Assembly: GCF_016632365.1 (NCBI RefSeq)
Contig: NZ_JAEPBH010000015.1
Coordinates: 21,898 to 85,897, forward strand
Source: Tenebrionibacter intestinalis
Lineage (GTDB): Bacteria; Pseudomonadota; Gammaproteobacteria; Enterobacterales; Enterobacteriaceae
Length of the DNA: 64,000 bases
Reading direction: 5' to 3'
The position numbers and the translations under genes are program-made. The notes beneath the pieces were generated by a model. That model was not told where the DNA came from. It saw nothing but the letters and a program-made list of their open reading frames with translations, and made no database searches. This document shows positions 45,154 through 55,494 of this stretch, one piece after another. Position 1 is the first letter of the stretch; each line of letters opens with the position of its first letter.

Positions 45154-47358
45154 TTATCCAAAGGAAAATTTAAGGGGTTCAGGTTTGCCAATGTAATATC
45201 CCTGAAGATAATCAACGCCAAGGTTTTTAAGCAACAGCGCATGTTTTTTTGTCTCGACAAACTCAGCAACAACTTTCATATTTTTAGCTCTGGCAATGTC
45301 GATAATCGATTTGACGATGACAGCGTCAAGGTGATTATGTGTGATATCCTTTACAAACATGCCGTCAATTTTTATGACGTCGGCATCCAGCATTTTTAAC
45401 CGCTCGTAGTTGGCGTAGCCTTTACCAAAATCATCAATAGCAATAGTAAAGCCCGCATTCCTGAGGCGTTTGATGTTGGCCAGCGCAACATGTTTGTTGA
45501 AAAAAAGCTGCTCTTCAGTCACTTCAAATATAAAGTTGCGTGAGCTGACGCCAAATTTCTGGAAAGTCGCAATAATTTTATCGGCCGTTTTTTCATCGCC
45601 CAGCGTTTCCGGCATGATATTAATGGAATACCGGACGCTATCAGTATGGCTAAGTACGTGCTGGCAATACTGTTCCAGAAAACAGTCGAGTATCCGGAAG
45701 TCTAACAAAGAACACAGATCAAATTCGGCAATCAATGGCAGAAACTCATGCGGCGCCATCACTTTACCTTCGCAGCTTAACCGGCAAAGCACCTCATAAT
45801 AACAGTGGCTTCCGTCAATGCTGTCTATTTTTTGTGCGTAAATGATAATGCCGCCGCCCAGGATAGCCTGCTTGATACCGTTGAGTTTTATAATGTCCAG
45901 CATGGTATATTTTTCAACCAGCTTATCATGTTCATGCAGAGCGCTAACGTGGTTTCTGCGCTTGATTGTTGCCAGGTATTCCAGCCCGCAAATTGTCTGA
46001 TAAACGTCATCGCCGGGCGACATCTTTTTCCATGAAATGCCGTAGTGAATGTCCACTTTCTCATCCTGGCTGGTAAGTTTTACCAGGTTCAGATCCGTGA
46101 TAAGCCGCTGAAGCCGCGCCCTGATATTCTCTTCAGGCAGTAATATGAGCACATCGCGATTAGGGGCGGCGTAAATTTTCGCTTCCGGGCCAAGCAGCCG
46201 TTTTAGCTGGCTGTATAGCGCGATTTTAATTGTGGATTTGAAGGTAAAGCCCAGATGTTTTTCTATTTTGTCGATAGCGAACAGCCTGATGTAGCACAGA
46301 CAGGGCTCGGCATGGGTGTGTTTTATGTCGTAAGCCAGCGCCTGCAGATTAGGGAGATGCGTTAACGGATCGCGGCGCGCCATAGCGGAAAGCCGGATAA
46401 TCGCTTTATTAAGGCGAATCTTCATGGAAGACAGCCAGATATTGGCAATAGTAAAGACGATAAATAACGCAGAGAAACAGATAAATAGCTGATCCTGTTC
46501 AAGCTGTTTAATAAAGCCTGAATTATGCTGGATAAACAGATAAACCACGATCGACCACAGACAGGTGATCACTGTGGGATCAAGGCTGATAAAGCCGTAA
46601 ACGAAAATAAGAAAAATGGCAGGAATGCCGTAGCCGGACATCGCCACGGACTGACTGGTGCTGGCGGCAATCAGGATAGCCAGACTTATCAGCCAGATGG
46701 TGACCTGTCTGCGGTTTTGGTTTTGGAAAAAGGTGCTGATGTGGTTAATGTAAAATTTTCTTGCGTAATTGAATGAAACGACTGTGCGTAAGATATGATA
46801 AAAAAAGGCTGTAAAAACAACGGCTGGCAAAGTTAAACTTTGCAGATTGAGCAGCAGCAGCGTAATTTCTTTAATAGAAAAATAGTACTGAAAATCATCA
46901 TTAATTTTTGTAAACATGCCCCAGAAATAAAGCGAAAACTGCATCAATATGGGGTAAAGCAAACCCAGGCAAAGCAGGCGATCGAGTACGCCTTTTCGGT
47001 TTGTAATATTGGCGCGATAGCGGTTGCCCAGCCGTTTTTTCAGGATAAACAGACTTACCAGCAACGGAACTGTTACGCTCAGGGATAAACCAACGGTTTG
47101 TATCGTGTTGAGATGTAACTCATTTATATAGGAAATGAGTATGCCCAGCAACAATGCTGGAAAAATTCGGAAACCAAATACGCAGGCAATAGCGATAAAC
47201 AGGCTAATAGGCAGATAGGCGATATAAAAAGGTATCCCGCCAATAGTTATTATTGGCGACACAGATCGTAGCAAGGGTACTAAACATATTGTTAACAATA
47301 CAATTAATACCGATGTAATAAGGTTTTTAATCGTCTGAGTCACAGTTATTAACATCAA
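45154..47358 (-). CDS. Membrane c-di-GMP phosphodiesterase (EAL protein, PdeF-like)
   Basis: 734 residues. The N-terminal 320 residues hold about eight membrane spans (MASE1-like). A degenerate GGDEF domain follows (starts DPLTHLPNLQAL, but NRDVLILL stands where GGDEF should be). Then comes an EAL domain with YYEVLCRL (EVL for EAL), FIFEVTEEQLFF, IDDFGKGYANYERLKMLDAD, IKIDGMF, VVAEFVET and LQGYYIGKPEPL. All catalytic acidic residues appear to be present, so it should hydrolyse c-di-GMP. Architecture is like E. coli PdeF. AT-rich like its neighbour; first gene of the pair. Confidence 0.88.
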   Translation of the reverse strand: MMLITVTQTIKNLITSVLIVLLTICLVPLLRSVSPIITIGGIPFYIAYLPISLFIAIACVFGFRIFPALLLGILISYINELHLNTIQTVGLSLSVTVPLLVSLFILKKRLGNRYRANITNRKGVLDRLLCLGLLYPILMQFSLYFWGMFTKINDDFQYYFSIKEITLLLLNLQSLTLPAVVFTAFFYHILRTVVSFNYARKFYINHISTFFQNQNRRQVTIWLISLAILIAASTSQSVAMSGYGIPAIFLIFVYGFISLDPTVITCLWSIVVYLFIQHNSGFIKQLEQDQLFICFSALFIVFTIANIWLSSMKIRLNKAIIRLSAMARRDPLTHLPNLQALAYDIKHTHAEPCLCYIRLFAIDKIEKHLGFTFKSTIKIALYSQLKRLLGPEAKIYAAPNRDVLILLPEENIRARLQRLITDLNLVKLTSQDEKVDIHYGISWKKMSPGDDVYQTICGLEYLATIKRRNHVSALHEHDKLVEKYTMLDIIKLNGIKQAILGGGIIIYAQKIDSIDGSHCYYEVLCRLSCEGKVMAPHEFLPLIAEFDLCSLLDFRILDCFLEQYCQHVLSHTDSVRYSINIMPETLGDEKTADKIIATFQKFGVSSRNFIFEVTEEQLFFNKHVALANIKRLRNAGFTIAIDDFGKGYANYERLKMLDADVIKIDGMFVKDITHNHLDAVIVKSIIDIARAKNMKVVAEFVETKKHALLLKNLGVDYLQGYYIGKPEPLKFSFG

Positions 47359-47644
47359 GGCGGGTGAAGGTTTTTTTATGTTTATTTGTTGTTAATATTT
47401 CACAAATAAACGATAAAACAGTATCTATTATACATTAATTGCGCATTTCGTCTAATGCGCTTATTTTTTGAACTCCCGCCTGTCGCTATTGTTCGTTCAG
47501 AAAATGCATGAATATGCGCTAAACATGGCTGTATTTTTTTAGCGGCAAAAGGCGTAGCTGCCGCTTTAGCGCTGAACCTTATGAAACAGAAGAAAAACGT
47601 CTGGCAGGGGGGCGGGAGGGCCTGGCGTATGGCGCGGTAAGCTA
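47359..47644. other. Intergenic region before the c-di-GMP pair
   Basis: About 285 bases between the start of the phosphodiesterase gene and the end of yhaK. AT-rich in its first 100 bases, where the phosphodiesterase promoter should be. No gene, repeat or clear terminator is seen. Confidence 0.4.
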
Positions 47645-48346
47645 TCAGCATGAAAAATCAATCAACAGCGCGCGCAGGGGGCTATCAGCAACCAGAGTGA
47701 GGGCTAATTCGTCGCGAATAAAGGCGCCGTCGCCGCAGGTCAGCGCGGTTTTTTGTTCTGTGCCGGTTCTGGTGTGGACGCAGCCGTGTATTGACTGCAA
47801 ATAGGCGCGCGAGCCGTGCAAATCCGTGTGGAATTGTTCGCCTTCATCCAGGGCAATGTAGTAAATCCATGCCTGCTGGCGTAGCACCATGCTGCCCTGC
47901 GAGCCATCCGGCGAGGCGAGTAACTGATGCTTTTCGTTGCGCAGTGTGAACTTTTGTAACGGCGTATTCTCGCGCTCCGGACAGGCATCCAGCCATAACT
48001 GCATGCGCGTGAGTGATTCGGTTTTACTGAAATTAAGTTCGCTGTAGCTTACGCCGGGCCGGGCGGCGAGCAGTAATGCTTCTCCCGCTTTTGCCCGAGC
48101 GTGGCGGCCTTCGCTGTCCCGGTATTCGGCTTCGCCGTTAAGCGTCAGATTCAGAATATCGACTTTAGGGTAAGTACGGGGCTGGAAGGCGGCGCCTGGC
48201 GCTAACACATCCTGATTAAGCACCCGAAGCGAGGCGTAACCCAGCAGGGATGGATCGAAATAATGGCCGAACGAGAACGTATAGCGTGCCTGTAGCCAGC
48301 CATAATCGGCTTTTCCGCATTGTCCGGTCGTTCTTGGCGTAATCAT
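47645..48346 (-). CDS. yhaK: Pirin-like bicupin YhaK
   Basis: 233 residues. E. coli YhaK is a cytoplasmic redox-sensitive bicupin. The first cupin shows YTFSFGHYFDPSLLGYASLR and LNLTLNGEAEYRDSEGRHAR, the second LDEGEQFHTDLHGSRAYLQS. In pirins four residues bind a metal; the first-cupin set here looks altered relative to typical pirins. Divergent from yhaJ, as in E. coli. Confidence 0.93.
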   Translation of the reverse strand: MITPRTTGQCGKADYGWLQARYTFSFGHYFDPSLLGYASLRVLNQDVLAPGAAFQPRTYPKVDILNLTLNGEAEYRDSEGRHARAKAGEALLLAARPGVSYSELNFSKTESLTRMQLWLDACPERENTPLQKFTLRNEKHQLLASPDGSQGSMVLRQQAWIYYIALDEGEQFHTDLHGSRAYLQSIHGCVHTRTGTEQKTALTCGDGAFIRDELALTLVADSPLRALLIDFSC

Positions 48347-48451
48347 GTCGCTGCACCTCTTTTTTCACTGATCTAATGGTAAGAGTCTGGACGCTGCATT
48401 GTTAGCCAGTTAATCTGCTTGCTCTGTTCAAATTTACTGAATGAAAGCGAA

Positions 48452-49348
48452 ATGGCGAAAGAAAGAGCATTGACGCTGGAAGCGCTGCGCGTCATGGACG
48501 CGATAGATCGCCGCGGCAGCTTCGCGGCGGCGGCGGACGAACTGGGGCGCGTCCCTTCGGCGCTCAGCTATACCATGCAAAAGCTGGAAGAAGAGCTGGA
48601 TGTCGTATTGTTCGATCGCTCAGGCCATCGCACGAAATTCACAAATGTTGGGCGCATGCTGCTTGAGCGTGGGCGCCTGTTGCTTGAGGCTGCTGATAAG
48701 CTCACTACCGATGCTGAAGCGCTGGCGCGTGGTTGGGAAACGCATCTGACTATTGTGGCTGAAGCGCTGGTGCCGACCCCCGACTTTTTTCCTTTGATTG
48801 AACGTCTGGCGGCAAAAGCCGATACCCAGCTTACCATTCTTACAGAAGTGCTGGCAGGCGCATGGGAACGCCTGGAGCAGGGAAGAGCGGACATTGTGAT
48901 CGCGCCCAATCTGCATTTTCGGTCATCAACGGAAATCAATTCGCGCAAGCTCTTTAAGCTGATGAGCGTCTACGTGGCAGCGCCGGATCATCCTATTCAT
49001 CAGGAACCGGAGCCGCTTTCTGAAGTGACGCGCGTGAAATATCGCGGCGTGGCGGTGGCGGATACCGCACGCGAGCGCCCGGTACTTACCGTGCAATTGC
49101 TCGATAAACAGCCGCGCATGACGGTAAGCAGTATGCAGGATAAGCGCCAGGCGCTACTGGCCGGGCTGGGGGTAGCGTCCATGCCATATCCGATGGTTGA
49201 GCGCGATATTGCCGAAGGCCGTCTGCGCGTGGTCAGCCCGGAGTCCGTTGCGGAAGTTGAGATAATCATGGCCTGGCGTCGCGACAGTATGGGGGAAGCC
49301 AAGTCGTGGTGCCTGCGCGAGATTCCAAAGCTGTTTAGCGGGCGTTAA
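48452..49348 (+). CDS. yhaJ: LysR-type regulator YhaJ
   Basis: 298 residues from ATG 48452 (MAKERALTLEALRVMDAIDR). HTH segment GSFAAAADELGRVPSALSYT; effector domain with LTIVAEALVPTPDFFPLIER, GAWERLEQGRADIVIAPNLH and DKRQALLAGLGVASMPYPMV. In E. coli YhaJ activates yhaK-linked, nitro-aromatic-responsive and some virulence genes. The longer frame from 48419 has no support. It overlaps the 3' end of yhaH on the other strand. Confidence 0.95.
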   Translation: MAKERALTLEALRVMDAIDRRGSFAAAADELGRVPSALSYTMQKLEEELDVVLFDRSGHRTKFTNVGRMLLERGRLLLEAADKLTTDAEALARGWETHLTIVAEALVPTPDFFPLIERLAAKADTQLTILTEVLAGAWERLEQGRADIVIAPNLHFRSSTEINSRKLFKLMSVYVAAPDHPIHQEPEPLSEVTRVKYRGVAVADTARERPVLTVQLLDKQPRMTVSSMQDKRQALLAGLGVASMPYPMVERDIAEGRLRVVSPESVAEVEIIMAWRRDSMGEAKSWCLREIPKLFSGR

Positions 49349-49727
49349 TGTTTCGATGCGGCGCGGGCTCTTCCAGTGGATCGGGGCCATAGCGGTTCTC
49401 GCCCTGCGTGCCGCGCTGGCAGTTAAACAGGATAATAATCAGCCAGCCGATGAAAGGGATAAGAATTAAAAGCAGCCACCAGGCTGAACGGTCAGTGTCG
49501 TGCAGGCGGCGAAACTGTACTGCCCACCACGGCAGGAAAATCAGCACACCGTAAAGCGAGGCGAGCACGCCGCTATCTCCCACCAGCTTCCAGCCGATTA
49601 TCCGGTCTATCGTCCCAAGCACGTAGGTAAAAATAATGTTCACTATAATGAACATCCAGTACTCCGCGCGCCTGGCCCGGCCGTGAAACCCAATATAATT
49701 ACGTAAGACTTCCAGATACCAGTTCAC
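49335..49727 (-). CDS. yhaH: DUF805 inner-membrane protein YhaH
   Basis: 130 residues from GTG 49727 (VNWYLEVLRNYIGFHGRARR), chosen because GGAGGG lies six bases upstream and E. coli YhaH begins at the same place; the frame runs on to 49877. Three or four membrane spans (EYWMFIIVNIIFTYVLGTID, VLASLYGVLIFLPWWAVQFR, WWLLLILIPFIGWLIIILF) with the DUF805 signature RRLHDTDRSAWW. Function unknown. Confidence 0.92.
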   Translation of the reverse strand: MNWYLEVLRNYIGFHGRARRAEYWMFIIVNIIFTYVLGTIDRIIGWKLVGDSGVLASLYGVLIFLPWWAVQFRRLHDTDRSAWWLLLILIPFIGWLIIILFNCQRGTQGENRYGPDPLEEPAPHRNINAR

Positions 49728-49788
49728 CTGTGCCCTCCATAAGCCGTTAGTCACTTGTTTTTTAAGCAAGCGCTGTAAAAAGCATAGC

Positions 49789-50808
49789 TCAGGGAGAAGA
49801 AAAGCGAGAATGACGATCGGCATCACCGAAGCGTTCATCCCGACCGTGCGGCTCATCAAGATTCTGACAAGGCCCATAAGAGATGATGCCTGTGGGGTTT
49901 ACTGTTTTATGGCTACGATAGTAGTGAGTGCGTATATGGTCGAAATTAACCGTTTCAGCCACGCCGGGCAACTGCCAGATATCGCGCAGGTAACCATAAA
50001 GGTTTGGATAGTCGCTGATGCGGTAGCGATCGCATTTAAAATGGGTGACATAAACCGGATCAAAACGAATGAGCGTAGTCCACAGGCGGATATCCGCCTC
50101 GGTCAGGCTGTTGCCGGTAAGATAGCGATGTTTATCGAGCAATTGCTCAAGCCGGGCAAGCGAGGTGAATACGCCTTTTACCGCGTCGTCGTAGGCCTGC
50201 TGGCAGGTGGCGAATCCCGCTTTATACACGCCGTTATTGACCGAGTCGTAGATCCACGAATTTAACTCATCAATACTGGCGCGCAGCGGCCCGGGATAAT
50301 AGTCCCCAGCGCGGGCGCCCTGGGCGTCAAATGCGTTGTTGAACATACGGATAATGTCCGCTGACTCATTACTGACAATGGTCTGGCGTTCTTTATCCCA
50401 CAGTAACGGCACCGTAACACGCCCGCTGTAGCCCGGCTCTGCCTGTGTATAGAGCTGCCAGAGGTAGTCGTGGTGGTAAAGCGTATCGCCCGTGGCTTGC
50501 GGAAAATCGTGGTTAAACGTCCAGCCGTGCTCCAGCATCAGCGGATGCACGACACAAACCGAAACCAGCTTTTCCAGACCTTTCAACTTGCGCATAATCA
50601 GCGTGCGGTGCGCCCAGGGGCAGGCCAGAGAAACGTATAAATGGTAACGGCCTCTGTGGGCGTTAAAGCCGCCTTCGCCGGAAGGGCCGGCCGTGCCGTC
50701 TGCGGTAATCCAGTGGCGAAAAGTAGCCTGCGAACGCTCAAATCGCCCGTTAGTGGATTGTGTGTCATACCATTTATCGTGCCAGACGCCGTCAATAAGC
50801 AGCCCCAT
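49789..50808 (-). CDS. yqjG: Glutathionyl-hydroquinone reductase YqjG
   Basis: 339 residues, about 11 longer at the C-terminus than E. coli YqjG (extra DADRHSRFSSP). Xi-class glutathione transferase that removes glutathione from glutathionyl-hydroquinones. Active-site cysteine in HLYVSLACPWAHRTLIMRKL, with VLWDKERQTIVSNESADIIR and the C-terminal-domain NNGVYKAGFATCQQAYDDAV. The same gene pair yqjG-yqjF occurs in E. coli. Confidence 0.95.
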   Translation of the reverse strand: MGLLIDGVWHDKWYDTQSTNGRFERSQATFRHWITADGTAGPSGEGGFNAHRGRYHLYVSLACPWAHRTLIMRKLKGLEKLVSVCVVHPLMLEHGWTFNHDFPQATGDTLYHHDYLWQLYTQAEPGYSGRVTVPLLWDKERQTIVSNESADIIRMFNNAFDAQGARAGDYYPGPLRASIDELNSWIYDSVNNGVYKAGFATCQQAYDDAVKGVFTSLARLEQLLDKHRYLTGNSLTEADIRLWTTLIRFDPVYVTHFKCDRYRISDYPNLYGYLRDIWQLPGVAETVNFDHIRTHYYRSHKTVNPTGIISYGPCQNLDEPHGRDERFGDADRHSRFSSP

Positions 50809-50875
50809 CGCTATCTCCTTGTATTAACGCTAAACCCGGCGCGACCGGGCTTATCTCAATTTGAGTATAGAAGGC

Positions 50876-51268
50876 TTACCATTTTTTATTGAGCGCGTGG
50901 TCAATGCTGAATGCGCCAGGGCCGGTAAAGAACAGCAGCAGGTAACCGCCGGCAATGGTCATATTTTTCATAAACATGAGCGAATTCATGCCTTCGGCAA
51001 AATGCGTATGAAACAGTAGCGCCGTCAGTAATGTAAAACCTGCGGTGAAGATAGCCGTAGTGCGGGTCAACAGGCCAAAAATTATGGCGATGCCGCCGCC
51101 GAACTCCAGCAGAATGGTCAGCGGCAGCAGCGCGCCGGGAACGCCCATTGACTGCATGTATTGCTGCGTGCCTGTGTAATCGGCTATTTTGCCCCAGCCT
51201 GCCACAATAAACAGAACTGGCATCAGGATACGTGCCGCCAGGATGCCAGTGTCTTCAAATTTTTTCAT
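50876..51268 (-). CDS. yqjF: DoxX-family membrane protein YqjF
   Basis: 130 residues, four membrane spans (ILMPVLFIVAGWGKIADY, LLPLTILLEFGGGIAIIFGL, AIFTAGFTLLTALLFHTHFA, MTIAGGYLLLFFTGPGAF). DoxX family quinone- or redox-related inner-membrane protein; its exact role is unknown. Upstream of yqjG, 67 bases apart, probably co-transcribed. Confidence 0.93.
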   Translation of the reverse strand: MKKFEDTGILAARILMPVLFIVAGWGKIADYTGTQQYMQSMGVPGALLPLTILLEFGGGIAIIFGLLTRTTAIFTAGFTLLTALLFHTHFAEGMNSLMFMKNMTIAGGYLLLFFTGPGAFSIDHALNKKW

Positions 51269-51970
51269 TTTACTGCTCCAACATAAGTCACGGATGGCCA
51301 GCGGCCAGGTAATAGTTAACTCTGCGTGTTATCCAGCATTTTCGGATGTCATCGCTTGCCGGGGAGGATAGTAAAGCGGGCGTGTGATGAATGTTAGCAA
51401 GTAAAATTGCCTTTCTGGTTCAGCATTTTTGAATGAAAAAACGGCCGGGTAAATGTTAAAGAATCGGGCGTGCTGGCGTGCGTATCGCCGTGAGGCCAGA
51501 TTACCTGTGTGAATATTTTCGTGCTTTTGACCTTGCGTGCGTTCAGGGGGGCTGGCCGCTGGAACAGTTTGCGGGGCAAAGACCAATTTGCCTGCTGCTC
51601 AGGCCGGTTTGCCTTTCATTAACCGCGAGCAGGCGCTATTTTCTGGCGCGCGCCTGCTTTTATAAGCGTGAGCGATTATGGTTAAGTCTCCAGCGCGCGC
51701 AGAGAAATGTTTGCCGCTGGCAGGCGCCGGCAGACGGCAAAGTTAATTATAAAACTCCGCGTAGCAGGGGTATCGATTGCGCCCAGGAAGGATATGCCGG
51801 GCTTGATAAAAAGCAGTCACAAACCGTTCTGTAAGCCTGAAACCCAGAGGCAATAGGGCGGAGCCAGGCATTGGTTGATAACCAGTACGCGGGGCATGGT
51901 TTTCAGTGAGTATCAAATCGCCGGCTGGCGGATGCCCGCCGGCGAAGGCAGCGCTAATAGATGATGTGTA
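51269..51970. other. 700-base stretch between yqjF and yjgR
   Basis: No gene is convincing. A 118-residue plus-strand frame (51478-51834) has no family pattern, no ribosome site and odd composition (many Arg, Cys, Trp), so I do not call it. An 8-bp stem TCGCCGGC/GCCGGCGA (51918-51945) stands just beyond the yjgR stop and probably helps to end its transcript. Confidence 0.5.
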
Positions 51971-53473
51971 TTAGCGCCTGCGGCCGCCCAGTATACTGCC
52001 CAGTATGCCGCGCACAATCTGGTTAGTTATCTGGCGTGCGGCGCTTTTTACCGCGTTTTGTACCAGCCCGTCTTTCTTGCCGCCGCGCGGGCCGGTAGAA
52101 CCGAACAGAATTTCCTTAAGGCCGCCAGAAAGACTGTCTTCAACGGCTGCCGTTTTGCCTTTGGCCTGCGGCGCACTGGCTTTATCGGTCGCGGCCTGCG
52201 CCGTTTTTTGCAGCAGTTCATAAGCTGACTCGCGATCGACGGCATCCTCATATTTGCCGTACAGCATGGAATTATTAATAAGCCCGTTGCGCTCGCCGGC
52301 GCTAACCGGCCCCATGCGCGAGCATGGCGCGATCACCATTGCGCGCTCAACCATAGCCGGACTGCCTTTTTCATCAAGGAAGGAAATTAAAGCCTCGCCG
52401 GTACCCAGTTGCTGGATTGCCTCTTCTGTGCTGAATGCCGGGTTTGTACGCATGGTCTGTGCTGCGGTTTTTACCGCTTTCTGGTCTTTTGGCGTGAAGG
52501 CGCGCAGCGCGTGCTGTACGCGGTTGCCAAGCTGGCCAAGCACATTATCGGGAATATCCGCAGGGTTCTGTGAGACGAAATAAATCCCCACGCCTTTAGA
52601 GCGAATCAGACGGACGACCTGCTCAATTTTCTCAAGCAATACCTGCGGCGCGTCGTTAAACAGCAGATGGGCTTCGTCAAAAAAGAATACCAGTTTTGGC
52701 TTGTCGGGATCGCCTGCTTCCGGCAGGCGTTCATAAAGCTCGGAGAGCATCCACAGAAGGCTGGCGGAGTATAACTTCGGCATCTGATAGAGCTTTTCCG
52801 CCGCGAGGATATTAATGATGCCTTTACCATTGGCATCGGTACGCATCCAGTCCTGGATATCAAGCATGGGTTCGCCAAAGAAGAATGGCGCGCCTTCCTG
52901 TTCCAGCGCCAGCAGGCCGCGCTGTATGGCGCCGACAGAGGCGCTACTGATATTGCCGTACTGGTTCTGAAAGGATTTTGCATTATCGCCAATGTACTGC
53001 GTGATAGCGCGCAGATCTTTAAAATCAAGCAGCAGCAATCCCCGGTCGTCAGCGACCCGGAAGATAATCTGCAATACACCGCTTTGCACCTCGTTGAGAT
53101 TTAGCAGGCGGGAAAGCAGCAGCGGCCCGAGGTCGGAAACGGTAGCGCGCAGCGGGTGCCCCTTCTCGCCAAAAATATCCCACAATACGACCGGGTTGGG
53201 GTGGGGCTGCCAGTCGGTAACGCCAATTTTCGCCAGCCTTGCCTGAAGTTTTTCAGAAGGCTCGCCATTTTCAGCAATGCCGGTCAGGTCGCCTTTTACG
53301 TCGGCCATAAAAACCGGGACGCCAATATCAGAGAATGATTCTGCCAGTTTTTGCAGCGTAACGGTTTTACCGGTACCGGTCGCGCCAGTAATCAACCCGT
53401 GGCGGTTGGCCATTGAGGGTTGCAAAAAAAGTTGCTTATCAGCGGTACGGGCTATCAGCAGTGGGGCGGTCAT
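51971..53473 (-). CDS. yjgR: HerA-like ATPase YjgR (DUF853)
   Basis: 500 residues from ATG 53473 ([20 protein letters not shown]). Walker [18 protein letters not shown] about residues 33-49, Walker [18 protein letters not shown], then [20 protein letters not shown] and [20 protein letters not shown]. The basic C-terminus ends GSILGGRRR. Related to HerA/FtsK helicases; its role in E. coli is unknown. The open frame upstream to 53548 lacks homologous sequence. Confidence 0.94.
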   Translation of the reverse strand: MTAPLLIARTADKQLFLQPSMANRHGLITGATGTGKTVTLQKLAESFSDIGVPVFMADVKGDLTGIAENGEPSEKLQARLAKIGVTDWQPHPNPVVLWDIFGEKGHPLRATVSDLGPLLLSRLLNLNEVQSGVLQIIFRVADDRGLLLLDFKDLRAITQYIGDNAKSFQNQYGNISSASVGAIQRGLLALEQEGAPFFFGEPMLDIQDWMRTDANGKGIINILAAEKLYQMPKLYSASLLWMLSELYERLPEAGDPDKPKLVFFFDEAHLLFNDAPQVLLEKIEQVVRLIRSKGVGIYFVSQNPADIPDNVLGQLGNRVQHALRAFTPKDQKAVKTAAQTMRTNPAFSTEEAIQQLGTGEALISFLDEKGSPAMVERAMVIAPCSRMGPVSAGERNGLINNSMLYGKYEDAVDRESAYELLQKTAQAATDKASAPQAKGKTAAVEDSLSGGLKEILFGSTGPRGGKKDGLVQNAVKSAARQITNQIVRGILGSILGGRRR

Positions 53474-53700
53474 TGTCAGTTTTCCTTGCTTAGAATCAGT
53501 CCATTCAGGCGCGGGCCTTATTGCCGCATGCCTTCGCTCGTCTAACAACGCGCGCTGGTTGCGACAAATGTTAACACCTGAGGAGTGGGGAAGATTATAC
53601 GATCATAGCTATGTTTCGCCCTCAGTATATTCCGGAGATTGCGACGCGCTACGCACCAGGCGCTATGCTTTGACAGTGGCTTGCTAAAAACCGGGAACCT

Positions 53701-55365
53701 ATGTCCAGATTCTTTCTTAATGAACGCGAAAGCCTGGTGAATGACGCCATTGAAGGCGTTATGCTCTCCTCGCCTTATGCCAATCTTGTCAGGCTTGATA
53801 TCGATCCTGCCATCCGCGTGATAGCGCGCAGCGACTGGGATAAAAGCCGTGTAGCGGTGATTTCTGGCGGCGGCGCCGGGCATGAACCGGCGCACGTGGG
53901 TTTTGTCGGTAAAGGTATGCTCACTGCGGCGGTATGCGGCGATTTGTTCGCCTCTCCGAGCGTGGACGCAGTGCTCAACGCCATTGTTGCCGTTACCGGC
54001 GATCGCGGCTGCCTGCTGGTTGTTAAAAACTATACCGGCGACCGCCTGAACTTTGGTCTGGCTGCGGAGAAAGCCCGTAGCCGTGGGCTGAAAGTAGAAA
54101 TGGTTATTGTAGGCGACGATATTGCGTTGCCGAAAAATAACCAACCGCGAGGTATAGGCGGTACTGTGTTGGTGCACAAAATCGCCGGCCATGCGGCCGA
54201 ACAGGGGCGTTCTCTGGGTGAAGTAAAGGCTGCGGCGCAAAATGCCTGTGACAATATTTTCAGCCTTGGCGTGGCGCTGCGCGGTTGCAGCCTGCCGGAA
54301 GGCGAAGACGATGAGAGCCGTATTCACGACGGGCAGGTGGAGTTGGGGCCTGGCATACACGGCGAGCCGGGCGCCAGCATACTGAAAACCCGCAACAGCG
54401 CCACAATCGTTGATGAAATAGTAAAACGGTTGTGTAAAAAAGCCGGGAAAACGGCGCGGCTGGCGGTGATGGTGAATAACCTTGGCGGCACATCAGAGCT
54501 GGAAATGGGGATGATTGTGGCGGAGATTGCGCGCTCGCCGCTACACGCGCAGATTGATTTTTTAATTGGCCCCGCAACAATGGTCAGTTCGCTGGATATG
54601 AAAGGTTTTTCCCTTTCTGTTATCCGCCTGGACGATGCTATGACTGAAGCGCTACAGGCGTGTGTGCAGGCGCCCGGTTGGCGTCAACTCGTGCCTTTTG
54701 CCCCGGCGCTAACGCGAAAAGCGCAGGCCGTTCGCGATAACCTGGAGGTGAAGCCGTCAGCCAATGCGAAGACGGCCTCGGTGGTGAAAAAAATAACCGG
54801 TACGTTGATTTCGCTGAAAAGCGCGTTAAATGCCCTGGATGCGAAGGTGGGAGATGGCGACACGGGGACGACATTCGCACTGGGGGCGCGCGATATTGCG
54901 AAGCTGTTAGACGAGAAAAAATTACCGCTAAACGATCCTGGAGCATTGTTAGCGCTTGTGGGCGAGCGGCTGGCGACCGTAATGGGTGGGTCGAGCGGAG
55001 TATTGATGTCTATCTTTTTTACCGCCGCAGGGCAGAAGCTTGCTAAAGGCGACGGGGTGGCGGACGCGTTGCTCGCCGGGCTGGCGCAAATGAAGCGCTA
55101 TGGCGGTGCGCAACCTGGCGACCGCACGCTGATTGATGCCCTGCAACCGGCGCTGGAAGCGATGAAAAAACACGATCTTAATGCCGCGGCCAGGGCCGCG
55201 CAAAAGGGCGCTGACGCCACCGCACAGATGAAAAAGGCCAATGCCGGGCGCTCTTCGTACATTGGCAGCGATAAACTTACCGGTGTGAATGATCCTGGGG
55301 CGGTAGCGGTAGCGGAAGTGTTTGCCGCATTGGCTAAAGGCCAGAATGTAGGAGCTAAAGAATGA
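53701..55365 (+). CDS. Dihydroxyacetone kinase, ATP-dependent (DhaK-DhaL fusion)
   Basis: 554 residues, the size of Citrobacter-type one-chain kinases that phosphorylate dihydroxyacetone with ATP. DhaK part (about 1-330): VISGGGAGHEPAHVGFVGKG, VKNYTGDRLNFGLAAEKARS, GIHGEPG with the substrate-binding His, and LGGTSELEMGMIVAEI. DhaL part (about 360-550): KVGDGDTGTTFALGARDIA with the Mg-ATP aspartates and MGGSSGVLMSIFFTAAGQKL. A single gene with no dha regulon neighbours. Confidence 0.92.
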   Translation: MSRFFLNERESLVNDAIEGVMLSSPYANLVRLDIDPAIRVIARSDWDKSRVAVISGGGAGHEPAHVGFVGKGMLTAAVCGDLFASPSVDAVLNAIVAVTGDRGCLLVVKNYTGDRLNFGLAAEKARSRGLKVEMVIVGDDIALPKNNQPRGIGGTVLVHKIAGHAAEQGRSLGEVKAAAQNACDNIFSLGVALRGCSLPEGEDDESRIHDGQVELGPGIHGEPGASILKTRNSATIVDEIVKRLCKKAGKTARLAVMVNNLGGTSELEMGMIVAEIARSPLHAQIDFLIGPATMVSSLDMKGFSLSVIRLDDAMTEALQACVQAPGWRQLVPFAPALTRKAQAVRDNLEVKPSANAKTASVVKKITGTLISLKSALNALDAKVGDGDTGTTFALGARDIAKLLDEKKLPLNDPGALLALVGERLATVMGGSSGVLMSIFFTAAGQKLAKGDGVADALLAGLAQMKRYGGAQPGDRTLIDALQPALEAMKKHDLNAAARAAQKGADATAQMKKANAGRSSYIGSDKLTGVNDPGAVAVAEVFAALAKGQNVGAKE

Positions 55366-55494
55366 ATTGCTGAAGCCGGGAGGCGTGAAGCAGGCCTGCA
55401 ATGGTAATGAAAAGTGTTGTTTCGTTTGTAGATGCAACCCATTTTAATTAACTGACGACCTGGCTGTCGGTATGGTACGCAAAAAGCTGGCTGA

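Noticed and set aside
51478..51834. 118-residue plus-strand frame between yqjF and yjgR
   Set aside because: No ribosome site, odd composition and no recognisable domain.
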